Below are positions 17,148-25,611 of a stretch of DNA of 38,734 bases, piece by piece. A program made the translations under genes and the position numbers. Below the pieces are notes generated by a model that saw nothing but the letters and a program-made list of their open reading frames with translations, was not told where the DNA came from and did not search any database. Every line of letters starts with the position of its first letter. The stretch's first letter is position 1. The DNA comes from Abyssibacter profundi (GTDB lineage: Bacteria > Pseudomonadota > Gammaproteobacteria > Nevskiales > OUC007), in contig NZ_QEQK01000005.1 of NCBI RefSeq assembly GCF_003151135.1, forward strand, positions 271,235 to 309,968, given 5' to 3'.

Positions 17148-17923
17148 AGCGCGATGTGGTCCTCATTCACGGCATGTGGTGTCGCGGGGAGCATCTCGAC
17201 GCCGTGGCCACACCACTGCGTGAGGCCGGGTATCGCGTGCACCAGCCCACGCTGCCTTTCCATGATCAGTCCGATCGCGAAGACATGCGCGAGGCGTTGG
17301 GCCGCGCCAGCTTGCTGGACTATGCCGATTACTGTCAGGGCGTGATTCACCAACTGAAGTTCGCTGAGCCGCCGATACTGATCGGCCACAGCATGGGTGG
17401 CCTGATCGCGCAGATGCTGGCTGCGCGCATGCCCGTGCAGGCCCTGATGCTGTTCACCCCCGCGCCCCCCGCAGGCATCTTCGCCGTTTCGCCCCGGACG
17501 CTGCAGGTGTTCTGGCGCCGGCTACTGAGTTGGCGGTTCTGGCGGCAGCCGCACAAGCTCACGGCTGAGCAGGCCCGTCGGTATGCATTCAATGGTCTCG
17601 ACGCGGGCCGGGCCGAGCAGCTCTACCCGACCCTGGGGTTGGAATCTGGACGCGCCTTGTTCGAAATCGCCTGTTGGCCGCTGGACCGACGACAGGCGGC
17701 ACGGGTCGAGGCCAGCGCCGTCAGCTGTCCTGTTTACGTGCTGGGATGCGAGGATGACTGACTGACGCCGGCTGAGACCGTGCGCAAGGTGGCCCAGCGG
17801 TATCCGCAGGCCACACTGGAGATCGACCCCAACCGGGGACACTGGATGATTGATGACGACCGCACCGCCCAGACCATGGCACGGTGCATCGACTGGCTCG
17901 ACAAGCACCTGGAGACCGCCTGA
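17144..17923 (+). pseudogene. Alpha/beta hydrolase interrupted by an in-frame TGA at codon 206
   Basis: The first 205 codons encode a serine hydrolase: VVLIHGMWCRGEHLD supplies the oxyanion region and GHSMGG the nucleophile Ser83. At 17759-17761 a TGA interrupts GCEDD-(stop)-LTPAETVRKVA. The same frame then continues for 53 homologous codons, including NRGHW with the catalytic His, to a TGA at 17921. The stop therefore separates the acid and His residues of the catalytic triad. No frameshift is needed; a single C-to-T change in CGA (Arg) explains it. The terminated 205-residue product should be inactive. The distal stop overlaps the next gene's ATG (TGATG), so the original gene was the coupled upstream member of the operon. 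A sequencing error, recent nonsense mutation or readthrough all remain possible. Confidence 0.8.
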
Positions 17924-18687
17924 TGCGGCACATTGTTTTCCTCTCTCTGCTCTTGGCCTGGCTGCCATTAACCGCCCAGGACCGAATCGAGCAGGCCATC
18001 GACACCAGCGAGCAGACCACGCGTGAGGCGGTCCGCTCGCAGAACCGGATCGACCGGCTGGATGACGAAACCCGTCGCAAGCTGGAGGCCTACCGGCAGG
18101 CGATCTGGGAGCGGCAGCAACTGGAGGTGTACAGCCAGCAGCTGGACGAGTTGCAGCGCATCCAGACCGAGGATGTGACCCGCTTGCGCGAAGAATTGGC
18201 GGAAGTCCCGCTCAGTGAAGATGACCTGATGCCGCTTATGCTGCGGATGGTCAACGCCCTGCAGCGCTTTGTCGACGCCGACCTGCCGTTTCTGCAGGAC
18301 GAGCGGCAGCAACGGCTGACGTCCTTGAAACAAATGCTGGGAGACGCCGAATTGTCGGTGTCGGAAAAGTATCGACGGGTCATCGAGGCCTATCAGGTCG
18401 AACTGGACTACGGCCGTGGTCTGGCCAGCGAGCGCACGGAGCTCGAGGTCGCCGGGCGTCGTGTTGTGGTCGACCTGCTGCGCGTCGGCCGCGTCGCCAT
18501 GTATTTCCTCAGCCTGGATGGAGGCACGGCTGCGATTTGGGATCACGCCCTGGGCCAGTGGTCGGAGTTGCCGGCCACGCATCGCTCCATGATTCGCCAG
18601 GGCATTCGCATCGCGCGGGAGGTCGCCGCACCCGAGTTGCTGGAGCTGCCGGTGCCGGCCCCGAGTTCAGAGGAGGCGCCGCGATGA
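17923..18687 (+). CDS. DUF3450 periplasmic coiled-coil protein
   Basis: DUF3450 proteins are found next to TonB/ExbB genes in many marine gammaproteobacteria, and their molecular role is not established. The 254-residue protein has a signal peptide (HIVFLSLLLAWLPLTAQ) and then a long helical, highly charged region (about 18-120) suited to coiled-coil formation. The C-terminal part, VDLLRVGRVAMYFLSLDGG followed by AIWDHALGQW, is the most family-specific segment. The ATG at 17923 overlaps the hydrolase stop (TGATG), while its own stop overlaps the following ExbB-like start (ATGA). It probably acts in the periplasm with the proton-channel proteins. Confidence 0.88.
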   Translation: MRHIVFLSLLLAWLPLTAQDRIEQAIDTSEQTTREAVRSQNRIDRLDDETRRKLEAYRQAIWERQQLEVYSQQLDELQRIQTEDVTRLREELAEVPLSEDDLMPLMLRMVNALQRFVDADLPFLQDERQQRLTSLKQMLGDAELSVSEKYRRVIEAYQVELDYGRGLASERTELEVAGRRVVVDLLRVGRVAMYFLSLDGGTAAIWDHALGQWSELPATHRSMIRQGIRIAREVAAPELLELPVPAPSSEEAPR

Positions 18688-20027
18688 GGTCATGGATGCT
18701 GTTAATCGCACTGGCTCTGCCCGCTGCGGTCCACGCCGACGCACTGGATGACTTGCTGGAAGATGTCCGCAAGAGCCAGCAACAGTCGGCCGAGATCAAC
18801 GAGGCCCGTGAGGCACGTTTTCTTGCGGAGCGGGATCAGCAGGATGAGCTGTTACGCCAGGCGCAGCGAGACCTGGCTGCGGTCAAGCGCCGGGTCGACG
18901 CCCAGAAGGCGGAGTTTCAGAAAACGGCCAAGGAAATCGCCGAACTCAAGGCCGAGATCAAGGAGCAAACCGGCGAGCTGGAGCAGTTGTTCGGCACCAT
19001 TCGGACGGCTGCAGGCGACACCCGGGCGATTGTTCGTGATTCGCTGACCAGCGCCCAGTTCGCAGACCGCCTCGACGAGCTGAACCGTCTGGCCGATGGC
19101 GAGCGTCGGATTAACCTGGGGCAGCTGGAACAGTTCTGGTTCATCCTGCAGCAGGAGATGATCGAGGCGGGTCGCGTCACCACCTTTCCGGCCGATATTG
19201 TCGATTCCGACGGTCAGGCGACTGCGGCGGCCGTGAGTCGTGTCGGCGTGTTCACGGCCGTGGCCGATGGCCAGTATCTGGACTATCTACCCGAGGCGCA
19301 GCGCCTACAGGCCCTGGCGCGACAACCCGGTGGTGGCGCGCAGGATCTTGCACGTCAGTTCGCTGCGGCCGAGTCCGGTCCTGTCGACATGCTCATCGAC
19401 CCGACCCGCGGCAATCTCCTGGCCTTGCTCACCGAGCGTCCCAGCCTGTCCGAGCGGATCAACCAGGGCAGTGTTGTGGGTTACATCATCATCGCGCTGG
19501 GTGTGATCGGTTTGCTGCTGGCACTGGGTCAGGCCGGCTATCTGCTGGTGGTGGGGCGCCGTATGCGACAGCAACTGGGCGACATTGACCAGCCACGCGA
19601 CGACAACCCACTGGGCCGATTGTTGGGTTCTTTGGATGCCGCACTCACCGCGGGCGAGCGCGACCTGGAATCCCTGGAGCTGAAGCTGGATGAGGGCGTG
19701 ATACGCGAGACGCCGCGTCTGGAACGGGCCCAGAGCATCGTCAAGTTGCTGGCCGGCGTGGCGCCACTCATGGGATTGCTGGGCACGGTCACGGGCATGA
19801 TCGCGACCTTTCAGGCGATTACCCTGTTCGGTACCGGCGACCCCAAACTGATGGCGAATGGCATCTCGCAGGCACTGGTGACCACCGTGCTGGGCCTGGT
19901 TGTCGCCATTCCGCTGCTGTTCCTGCATTCGCTGCTCGCCGCGCGCTCCCGCTCGTTGACCCGTGTACTGGACGAACAGGCGGCCGGGCTGATCGCGCGC
20001 CGGATGGAGTCGTCACGGCGTGACTGA
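18684..20027 (+). CDS. Long MotA/TolQ/ExbB proton-channel protein (TtpC-like)
   Basis: The 447-residue protein has a cleavable signal peptide (WMLLIALALPAAVHA), a periplasmic coiled coil (about 25-105) and a further periplasmic region to about residue 270. One transmembrane helix is VVGYIIIALGVIGLLLALG. The MotA/TolQ/ExbB core then follows, with APLMGLLGTVTGMIATFQAIT and NGISQALVTTVLGLVVAIPLL. This architecture matches TtpC-like proteins of TonB2 systems, which link TonB complexes to the periplasm. AGGAGG precedes ATG 18684 by seven bases. It overlaps DUF3450 and the next ExbB-like gene, showing tight coupling. Confidence 0.9.
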   Translation: MRSWMLLIALALPAAVHADALDDLLEDVRKSQQQSAEINEAREARFLAERDQQDELLRQAQRDLAAVKRRVDAQKAEFQKTAKEIAELKAEIKEQTGELEQLFGTIRTAAGDTRAIVRDSLTSAQFADRLDELNRLADGERRINLGQLEQFWFILQQEMIEAGRVTTFPADIVDSDGQATAAAVSRVGVFTAVADGQYLDYLPEAQRLQALARQPGGGAQDLARQFAAAESGPVDMLIDPTRGNLLALLTERPSLSERINQGSVVGYIIIALGVIGLLLALGQAGYLLVVGRRMRQQLGDIDQPRDDNPLGRLLGSLDAALTAGERDLESLELKLDEGVIRETPRLERAQSIVKLLAGVAPLMGLLGTVTGMIATFQAITLFGTGDPKLMANGISQALVTTVLGLVVAIPLLFLHSLLAARSRSLTRVLDEQAAGLIARRMESSRRD

Positions 20028-20556
20028 ACTGCTGGCCTGGTGGCAGGACACCTGGACACCGATCCGCAGCTTTATCGACGCCGGCGGCCCGGTGTTATGG
20101 GCGCTGCTGCCCCTGACCGTGCTGCTGTGGACGCTGATTCTGGAGCGGTTCTGGTACCTCGGTTTCCGGCACGGGCGGGTTTTATCGGCGTACCGCGCCG
20201 AGTGGCAGGGCCGGGCCGAGCGCAATAGCTGGGAGGCTCGACGCATTCGCGAAGCCATGGTGTCCCAGGCCAGGGATTTGCAGGACCGCAGCCTGCCGGT
20301 CATCAAATCGCTCATCGCGCTCTGTCCGCTGCTGGGTTTGCTGGGCACCGTTACGGGCATGATCGAGGTATTCGAAGTCATGTCGTTGCGGGGGACGGGC
20401 GATGCCCGTGGGATGGCCGGAGGTGTGTCGCGGGCGACCCTGCCCACCATGGCCGGTATGGTCGTGGCGCTGTCGGGTCTGTTCTTCGCCAACCGCTTGA
20501 CGCGACTGGCCGACAAACGCACCCATGAGTTTGCGGACTCGTTGCGGTTTCACTAA
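20020..20556 (+). CDS. exbB: Short ExbB/TolQ-like proton-channel protein
   Basis: This 178-residue protein has the three-helix ExbB arrangement: GGPVLWALLPLTVLLWTLILERFW, then a cytoplasmic segment, then SLIALCPLLGLLGTVTGMIEVF and MAGMVVALSGLFFANRL. The family Pro/Gly/Thr motif is intact. ExbB pentamers normally surround an ExbD dimer and use the proton gradient to energise TonB. The start is GTG at 20020, overlapping the preceding gene by eight bases. Its TAA overlaps the tonB ATG (TAATG), leaving no room for the expected exbD. The stator partner must come from elsewhere or be absent. Confidence 0.92.
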   Translation: MTELLAWWQDTWTPIRSFIDAGGPVLWALLPLTVLLWTLILERFWYLGFRHGRVLSAYRAEWQGRAERNSWEARRIREAMVSQARDLQDRSLPVIKSLIALCPLLGLLGTVTGMIEVFEVMSLRGTGDARGMAGGVSRATLPTMAGMVVALSGLFFANRLTRLADKRTHEFADSLRFH

Positions 20557-21242
20557 TGCGTTTTCTTGCCCTCCCACCGCTGGCCTTGCTCATTGCCATC
20601 GGCCTGTTCTGGTTCATGCAATGGCTGACCGCACCACCTGAGGTGCCGCTGAAACCGCCGGTCCCGGATCGTCGCGTCGAGATGGTCAAGCCGCCCGAGG
20701 AACAGGAACAGCCCGAGCCTGAGCCCACCGAGTTGCTGGAGGCAGCGGCGCCGCCGTCGTCACCGCCGTCCATGTCGGCCATCGACTTGCCGACGACCAT
20801 GAACCTCACGGCGGACAGCCAGCCGGGTTTGGAGATGAATCTGCCGAATCTCGACGTGCCGGTGAATTTCGGTGGCTCGTCGGGCTTTGGTGAGGCCTTC
20901 GGCGGGTTCGGCGGCCGCGGCAGCGGCTCGGGCGCCGGTGGGTTCGGCAGCGGGCGTGGTTTCAAGGGCGAGCGTCTGGTCCCGTTGTCGACCGCTCGCC
21001 CGCAGATTCCCGAGTACGCCTACAAGCAGGGGATCGAGGGCTGGGTGGAAGTGGTGTTTGTCGTGACCACCCGAGGCACGGTGGAGAACGTGCGCGTCAT
21101 CGACGCCGACCCCAAGGGCGTGTTCGAGGCGGCCACCGTTGAGAGCGTGTCGAACTGGCTGTACGAGTCCACCTCGCGGCCGCGAGAGGTTAAGCAGAAA
21201 GTGTATTTCCGCCTTGAAGATTACCAGTACAACTGGCGTTGA
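20556..21242 (+). CDS. tonB: TonB-family energy transducer
   Basis: TonB carries energy from an ExbB-ExbD motor to outer-membrane receptors. The 228-residue protein has an N-terminal membrane anchor (about 4-25) followed by a Pro/Glu-rich rod (PPEEQEQPEPEPTE). The Gly-rich stretch near 108-133 is typical of TonB2-like proteins. The TonB C-terminal domain reads RPQIPEYAYKQGIEGWVEV through WLYESTSRPREVKQKV. The anchor has neither the His of E. coli TonB nor an Asp that could replace ExbD. The ATG at 20556 overlaps the exbB-like stop, with coupled translation likely. Confidence 0.9.
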   Translation: MRFLALPPLALLIAIGLFWFMQWLTAPPEVPLKPPVPDRRVEMVKPPEEQEQPEPEPTELLEAAAPPSSPPSMSAIDLPTTMNLTADSQPGLEMNLPNLDVPVNFGGSSGFGEAFGGFGGRGSGSGAGGFGSGRGFKGERLVPLSTARPQIPEYAYKQGIEGWVEVVFVVTTRGTVENVRVIDADPKGVFEAATVESVSNWLYESTSRPREVKQKVYFRLEDYQYNWR

Positions 21243-21246
21243 CGGG

Positions 21247-23805
21247 ATGCGCCAAACCCTCTTCGCCACAGCTTGCGCGTGCCTGCTGCTCCATGCCGGA
21301 GCAGGTCTGGCTGCGCAGTACGAAAGTGAGGTGCGGGTGCTGGATGAGGTGCCCAAGGTCGAGCAGCCGAAGAATGACCAAGCCTTGATCGACTCGGTGG
21401 AAAATGACCCCTACGCCCTGGCGCTGACACTCCGTGAACTGGCTGCGCGGGCGGCTCGGTCGGGGGATGCCAAGCAGGCGGCGGCGTATCTGCAACGCGC
21501 GTTGGACCAGAACGCCCTGTCAGCTGTGGTTCAGGATCAGATGCGGCAGACCTTGGGGCAGCTGTACCAGAACAGTGGCGAGTACCAGCGGGTCATCACC
21601 ACCCTGGCGCCTGATTTGCGCAATCGGTCGGATGCCGATCCCCAGTTGCTGCTAACCGTTGCGGCGGCTTATGCGCAGCTCAATCAGCATCGCCAGGCGC
21701 TTCCGTTCATCCAACGGGCGGTCGAGGCCGAGTCCGACCCCTCGCGCGAAATGCTACAGGTGTACGCAGCCGTGCTGCTGGCCCTGAAGCGCTACAACCA
21801 GGCGGCTCCGATTGTCGAGCGGCTGGTGCGTGCGGACCCATCCGATCGACAGGGGTGGCTGCAGCTGGCGGCCTTGCATGCCCAGCGCAAGGATTTCGAT
21901 CGGGCGGCGGCGGTCATGGAGCTGGCGCATCGCCAGGGCATGCTGGAAACTCCCGAGGAGCGACGCCAGCTGGCAGGCCTGTTCGTCCAGGCCGGCGCGC
22001 CGTACGAGGCCGGGGCGCTGCTCAATCGCTGGATTGAGCGCGATGAGCTGCCCGCTGACGCCGCGACCCTGGGCATGCTTGCAGATGCCTGGAGTGCGGC
22101 CCGGGAGACGCCGCAGGCCATCCGTGCACTCAATCGCCTGAATCAGGTTGCGCCCAGCAGCCGCAGCTGGCTGCAGCTGGGCCGGCTGCAGATGGAGCAG
22201 GCGCAGTGGGCCCAGGCCGAGCAGTCGCTGACGCGGGCACTGGCCGAGGCCGAAGACATTCCCACGGATCAGACCTTGGTGGCGCTGGGCCTGGCCCGCT
22301 ATCAGCAGGCAGATATCGATGGTGCGCTCCGGGCCTTCCGTCAGGCTGCCCGCTCCGGGCGGGTGCGGCGTGCGGCCGAGCAATGGGTGGGTTTTCTGGA
22401 GTCTGGCCGCGCTCGCGAACAGGCGCTGGAAGCCACGCGTGAGCTGGTCGCGCGGCGTGGTGAGGGTGAGGTGGCCAGCCGCTTCAGCGGCATGGAAACC
22501 CGCGAAGCGACCCGCCCGGGTATGGAGGGTGTCGACCCGGACCTGCCCCCGCTGACCGAAGTTGGCGCCTTGCGGGCAGGGACCGCAGACGGCCGCATAC
22601 CGCCCTGGACCGGCGGATTGACGGCCGATCAGCCGGGCCTGCGCCGTGTCGACGGCCAGCCGGTCAATCCGTATGCCGACGATGCCGTGATCAGCACGAT
22701 CCGGTCGACCAACTACACGCAGTACGGCGAGGCCTTGTCCGAAGGGCACAAGGAAATGCTGCGCCGCTTCAACGACTATGAAATGCGGGTGTACCCAAGC
22801 CGCCGGCCCGTGGTGTATCCGGAGCCGATCCGCCAGGCCTCGGTGAGTAACCGTCAGACGGCCCGGTTGTTGGAGTCGGATTCGATTTCCGGTGCCGACC
22901 TGGGTGTGCCGTTCGCCGAGCCTCAGACCGGTGCCGAGGTCATGTGGAACCACAGGGTGCGCTACCGCGGTCGTACCCAGGACTTCTACACCGACGAGAT
23001 GGTCGTGTTCTCTGATGGTGACCGGCTCCAGACCTCACGTCGCGAACATGTGTTGTTCGTGTACGGCAATCCGGCGCGGGCCGGCGAGGTCGATGACAGC
23101 AATATGCTGCTGTACTACGTCGGTTCGGTGGACAACGTGCCGATTGTCGGTCGCGCGATGGCGATTGTTCACGAGACCGCCAACCAGACGAAGGAAAAGC
23201 GTCGTATCTGGATTTCCGCCGGACAAACCGGCCGTGTGCGGCGTATCCCGCCGGTTGGATTCGACTTTCCTCGGCCGGGGTCCGAGGGGCTGAGCTTTGT
23301 CGACCAGATCGATATGTACAACGGCGGATTCCAGCGCTATGTCTGGAAGCTGCGCGGGCGACGTGAAATGCTCGTGCCGTACAACAGCTACGACATCAAT
23401 AGTCCGGCACAGCGATATGACCAGCTGCTGGGGCCGGGTCACCTCGATCAAAGCCAGGCGCGCTACGAATGGCATCGCGTCTGGGTGGTCGAGGCCACCG
23501 AACGGGCGCCGGCGCGGCACAAGATCGGCAAGCGGGTGTTCTATGTGGACGAGGACTCCTGGACGATTTTGATGGTGGATGTCTACGACCAGGCGGGCAA
23601 CCTCTGGCAGCTGCAGGAAGGCCATCTCTATTTCGACTGGGAGTCGCAGGTGGCCGTGTCGGCCCCCATCGTCCACTACGACTTCAAACGGAACGCCTGG
23701 TACGCCAACCGATTGCTGAACGAGGCCCGAGGTGTGGTCTTCAACCAAGGTGATTACGCCCCGCCGGACTTCAGTCCAAATCGTGCGCCGCGAGTCTTCC
23801 GATAA
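21247..23805 (+). CDS. TPR-DUF1329 fusion protein, exported
   Basis: This 852-residue protein joins two parts usually encoded separately. Residues 1-23 are a signal peptide. Residues about 50-410 are TPR-like repeats (for example SGEYQRVITTLAPDL and KRYNQAAPIVERLVRADP), resembling the repeat protein that ends TonB2/ExbB operons. From about 435 the sequence becomes a DUF1329 domain: GALRAGTADGRIPPWTGGL, EALSEGHKEMLRRF, EVMWNHRVRYRG and VPYNSYDINSP. DUF1329 proteins are exported, outer-membrane-associated proteins often found near RND-type transporters, and their biochemical role is not settled. The reading frame crosses the junction without interruption. ATG 21247 lies four bases after the tonB stop. 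The fusion suggests direct work between a TonB-linked periplasmic complex and an outer-membrane lipid-binding-type module. Confidence 0.88.
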   Translation: MRQTLFATACACLLLHAGAGLAAQYESEVRVLDEVPKVEQPKNDQALIDSVENDPYALALTLRELAARAARSGDAKQAAAYLQRALDQNALSAVVQDQMRQTLGQLYQNSGEYQRVITTLAPDLRNRSDADPQLLLTVAAAYAQLNQHRQALPFIQRAVEAESDPSREMLQVYAAVLLALKRYNQAAPIVERLVRADPSDRQGWLQLAALHAQRKDFDRAAAVMELAHRQGMLETPEERRQLAGLFVQAGAPYEAGALLNRWIERDELPADAATLGMLADAWSAARETPQAIRALNRLNQVAPSSRSWLQLGRLQMEQAQWAQAEQSLTRALAEAEDIPTDQTLVALGLARYQQADIDGALRAFRQAARSGRVRRAAEQWVGFLESGRAREQALEATRELVARRGEGEVASRFSGMETREATRPGMEGVDPDLPPLTEVGALRAGTADGRIPPWTGGLTADQPGLRRVDGQPVNPYADDAVISTIRSTNYTQYGEALSEGHKEMLRRFNDYEMRVYPSRRPVVYPEPIRQASVSNRQTARLLESDSISGADLGVPFAEPQTGAEVMWNHRVRYRGRTQDFYTDEMVVFSDGDRLQTSRREHVLFVYGNPARAGEVDDSNMLLYYVGSVDNVPIVGRAMAIVHETANQTKEKRRIWISAGQTGRVRRIPPVGFDFPRPGSEGLSFVDQIDMYNGGFQRYVWKLRGRREMLVPYNSYDINSPAQRYDQLLGPGHLDQSQARYEWHRVWVVEATERAPARHKIGKRVFYVDEDSWTILMVDVYDQAGNLWQLQEGHLYFDWESQVAVSAPIVHYDFKRNAWYANRLLNEARGVVFNQGDYAPPDFSPNRAPRVFR

Positions 23806-23934
23806 TGCGGTCGCCGTGCCAGAGGGCCGAGGGCCGAACGGGCTTGGGGTTTGCGTACAATGCGGGTCAAACGTGCTGATTGCGGTCGATCATGCCGCGC
23901 AGCAAGATTTGAGGCTGGCCTGTAGGAGGCAGCC

Positions 23935-24963
23935 ATGAACGGGGCTACTGTGTTTACACGAACGCTGGATTCCGAGTCATTGCACAAGTTTGCGGCAGTT
24001 GAGGGGCTGGGCTCCCTAACCGCCGAGCCGTTGGATGTCCGCCTGGAGCGGATCACGCGTCTGGCGCGTCGCGCGCTGAACGCGGGCGGTGTTGTTGTCA
24101 GCTGGAAGGGGGACGACGGCCAGTGGATGCATTGTGGCTCCGGGCCCATCGAACGTGTCACCAGCAACGGTGATGCACCTGTCTGGTTGGAGCCGCTGCA
24201 GCAGCAAGACCAGTGGGTCCAGCGCGATGGTGACGTCGTGCCCTACCTCACGGCCATTCGCCTGGCCAGTTCGGATCGTGAGCTGGTTGGCGCACTCGTA
24301 CTATTTGACGATGCGGCCAAGCCACGCGGCAAGCATGACCATGATCGCATGCGTGATTACGCGTCCTGGGTGGAAACCGAACTGAGGGTCCAGCATCTCT
24401 ACCGCGGCCAGGAGCGATTGCTGGAAGAGCTGTACATGGCGCGGCATCAGGCGCTGAAAGATCAGCTCACGCGGCTGTGGAATCGCCACGCCATGGTTGA
24501 ATTGATGTCACGAGAACTGCAGCGGGCCGAGCGTCAGGTGATCGGTACCGGGCTGCTCATCGCAAGCCTGGACCAGATCGATGCGGGCGCAGAGCCGGAG
24601 ACCGCGCAGGCAGATGCCATGTTGAAGGCCACGGCAGATCGCATGACGACGGCGGTCCGCCCGTACGATGCCCTGGGTAAGTTCGGCGGCAATGAGTTTC
24701 TGGTGATGCTGCCGTCCTGTCCGGCCGGTGCCGTCAATGATGTGGCCGATCGCATGCTGCTCAGTGTCAGCGTCGAGCCCTTCGATACCAACGAGGGACC
24801 GATCCAGCTGAGCCTGAGCATTGGCACCGCCCACGCTGGGCCGAACGCGCGACTCGATCCAGAGGATTTAATCCGCGCTGCTGATTCGGCCCTTAGCCGG
24901 GCGCGCGGCGCCGGCGGCAATACCGTTGAGGAAGCCGTTCCGACGGACTACGACCCGATTTAG
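23935..24963 (+). CDS. GAF-GGDEF protein with degenerate cyclase site (GGNEF) and intact I-site
   Basis: This soluble 342-residue protein begins with a GAF-like domain (about 30-155), then a helix and a GGDEF domain from HQALKDQLTRLWNRHAMVE. The active-site loop is KFGGNEFLVML (GGNEF at 251-255). In MIDIDHFK-type cyclases the first Asp binds metal; here the aligned residues are ASLD, with Ser211 at that position. Both changes predict loss of cyclase activity. RPYD (242-245) lies exactly five residues before GGNEF, so the c-di-GMP-binding I-site is kept. It therefore resembles PelD-like c-di-GMP receptors more than a synthase. ATG 23935 follows TAGGAGG closely. It lies just downstream of the TonB-like operon but has a 129-base spacer. 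Confidence 0.85.
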   Translation: MNGATVFTRTLDSESLHKFAAVEGLGSLTAEPLDVRLERITRLARRALNAGGVVVSWKGDDGQWMHCGSGPIERVTSNGDAPVWLEPLQQQDQWVQRDGDVVPYLTAIRLASSDRELVGALVLFDDAAKPRGKHDHDRMRDYASWVETELRVQHLYRGQERLLEELYMARHQALKDQLTRLWNRHAMVELMSRELQRAERQVIGTGLLIASLDQIDAGAEPETAQADAMLKATADRMTTAVRPYDALGKFGGNEFLVMLPSCPAGAVNDVADRMLLSVSVEPFDTNEGPIQLSLSIGTAHAGPNARLDPEDLIRAADSALSRARGAGGNTVEEAVPTDYDPI

Positions 24964-24985
24964 CAGCCGGGCGCCGGCCTGCCGT

Positions 24986-25429
24986 TTACGCCGGGAGTCG
25001 GGCCTGGACCAGCGCCGCCAGCCTGGGCAGGATGGCCCGCACCTCTTGACCGGCCGTGCCGCGCAACTGGCGGTACATTTTCTTGAAGGTCTTGTTCTGG
25101 CTGTGCTCGGCGCGGGCGTCGGTGACCGACAGCATGGCCTCCTGGATATCCTCCTCTCGTTGGCTGACAAACCGCGGGAAATCGGTTTCGTCACTGGCGA
25201 GAAAGGCTTGGAAGTGCGGTTCGAGCGCTTCGCAGAAATCCGGCAGCAGGCGGTTGATCACCACCGGCAGAATGTCGGGCCGGTTGGCCTTGGCCATTTT
25301 CAATGCGGTGCGGATGCCCGCGCCTGACAGACCCTTGCGCTTGGCGATCTGGTCTTCGACCACATCGCTCACCTGCGCGACAACCGTGTCGCGGTAATCC
25401 TCTGCCAGTAGAATATCTGCAAGCTGCAT
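24986..25429 (-). CDS. DUF6918-like small protein of unknown function
   Basis: The 147-residue protein has the pattern of DUF6918 proteins, which I recall mainly from actinobacteria: LADILLAEDYRDTVVAQVSD near the start, then NRPDILPVVINRLLPDFCEAL, and KTFKKMYRQLRGTA near the C-terminus. It has no signal peptide or transmembrane segment and appears helical. The ATG at 25429 begins the conserved part; an in-frame upstream ATG at 25507 adds 26 unconserved residues. It is divergent from an ABC1-family kinase and close to a DUF2505 gene. The function is unknown; the family name is from memory and should be treated as tentative. Confidence 0.68.
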   Translation of the reverse strand: MQLADILLAEDYRDTVVAQVSDVVEDQIAKRKGLSGAGIRTALKMAKANRPDILPVVINRLLPDFCEALEPHFQAFLASDETDFPRFVSQREEDIQEAMLSVTDARAEHSQNKTFKKMYRQLRGTAGQEVRAILPRLAALVQARLPA

Positions 25430-25611
25430 GTCGCCGTTGATCTCCGTCAGAACGTGATGCGAGGCGGCGCGACGGCGAAATGGGTCACGGAGTTCGTGAA
25501 TCGCCAATGCGGTTTGTTAACGTGACAGCCCGCTCGTCCCGGGTCGGCAAAGTGCCGGCGTCAACGGTCGAGCGTCGAGCATCGATAACAGCTGCGCCAC
25601 CAAGGATTCGG

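Noticed and set aside
17759-17761. TGA read as selenocysteine in the hydrolase
   Set aside because: No selenoprotein of this family is known to me, no convincing SECIS stem is seen just downstream, and a CGA-to-TGA change is simpler.
18537-18683. Extended N-terminus for the long ExbB protein
   Set aside because: The extra residues lie over the DUF3450 end in another frame. ATG 18684 has AGGAGG and a proper signal peptide.
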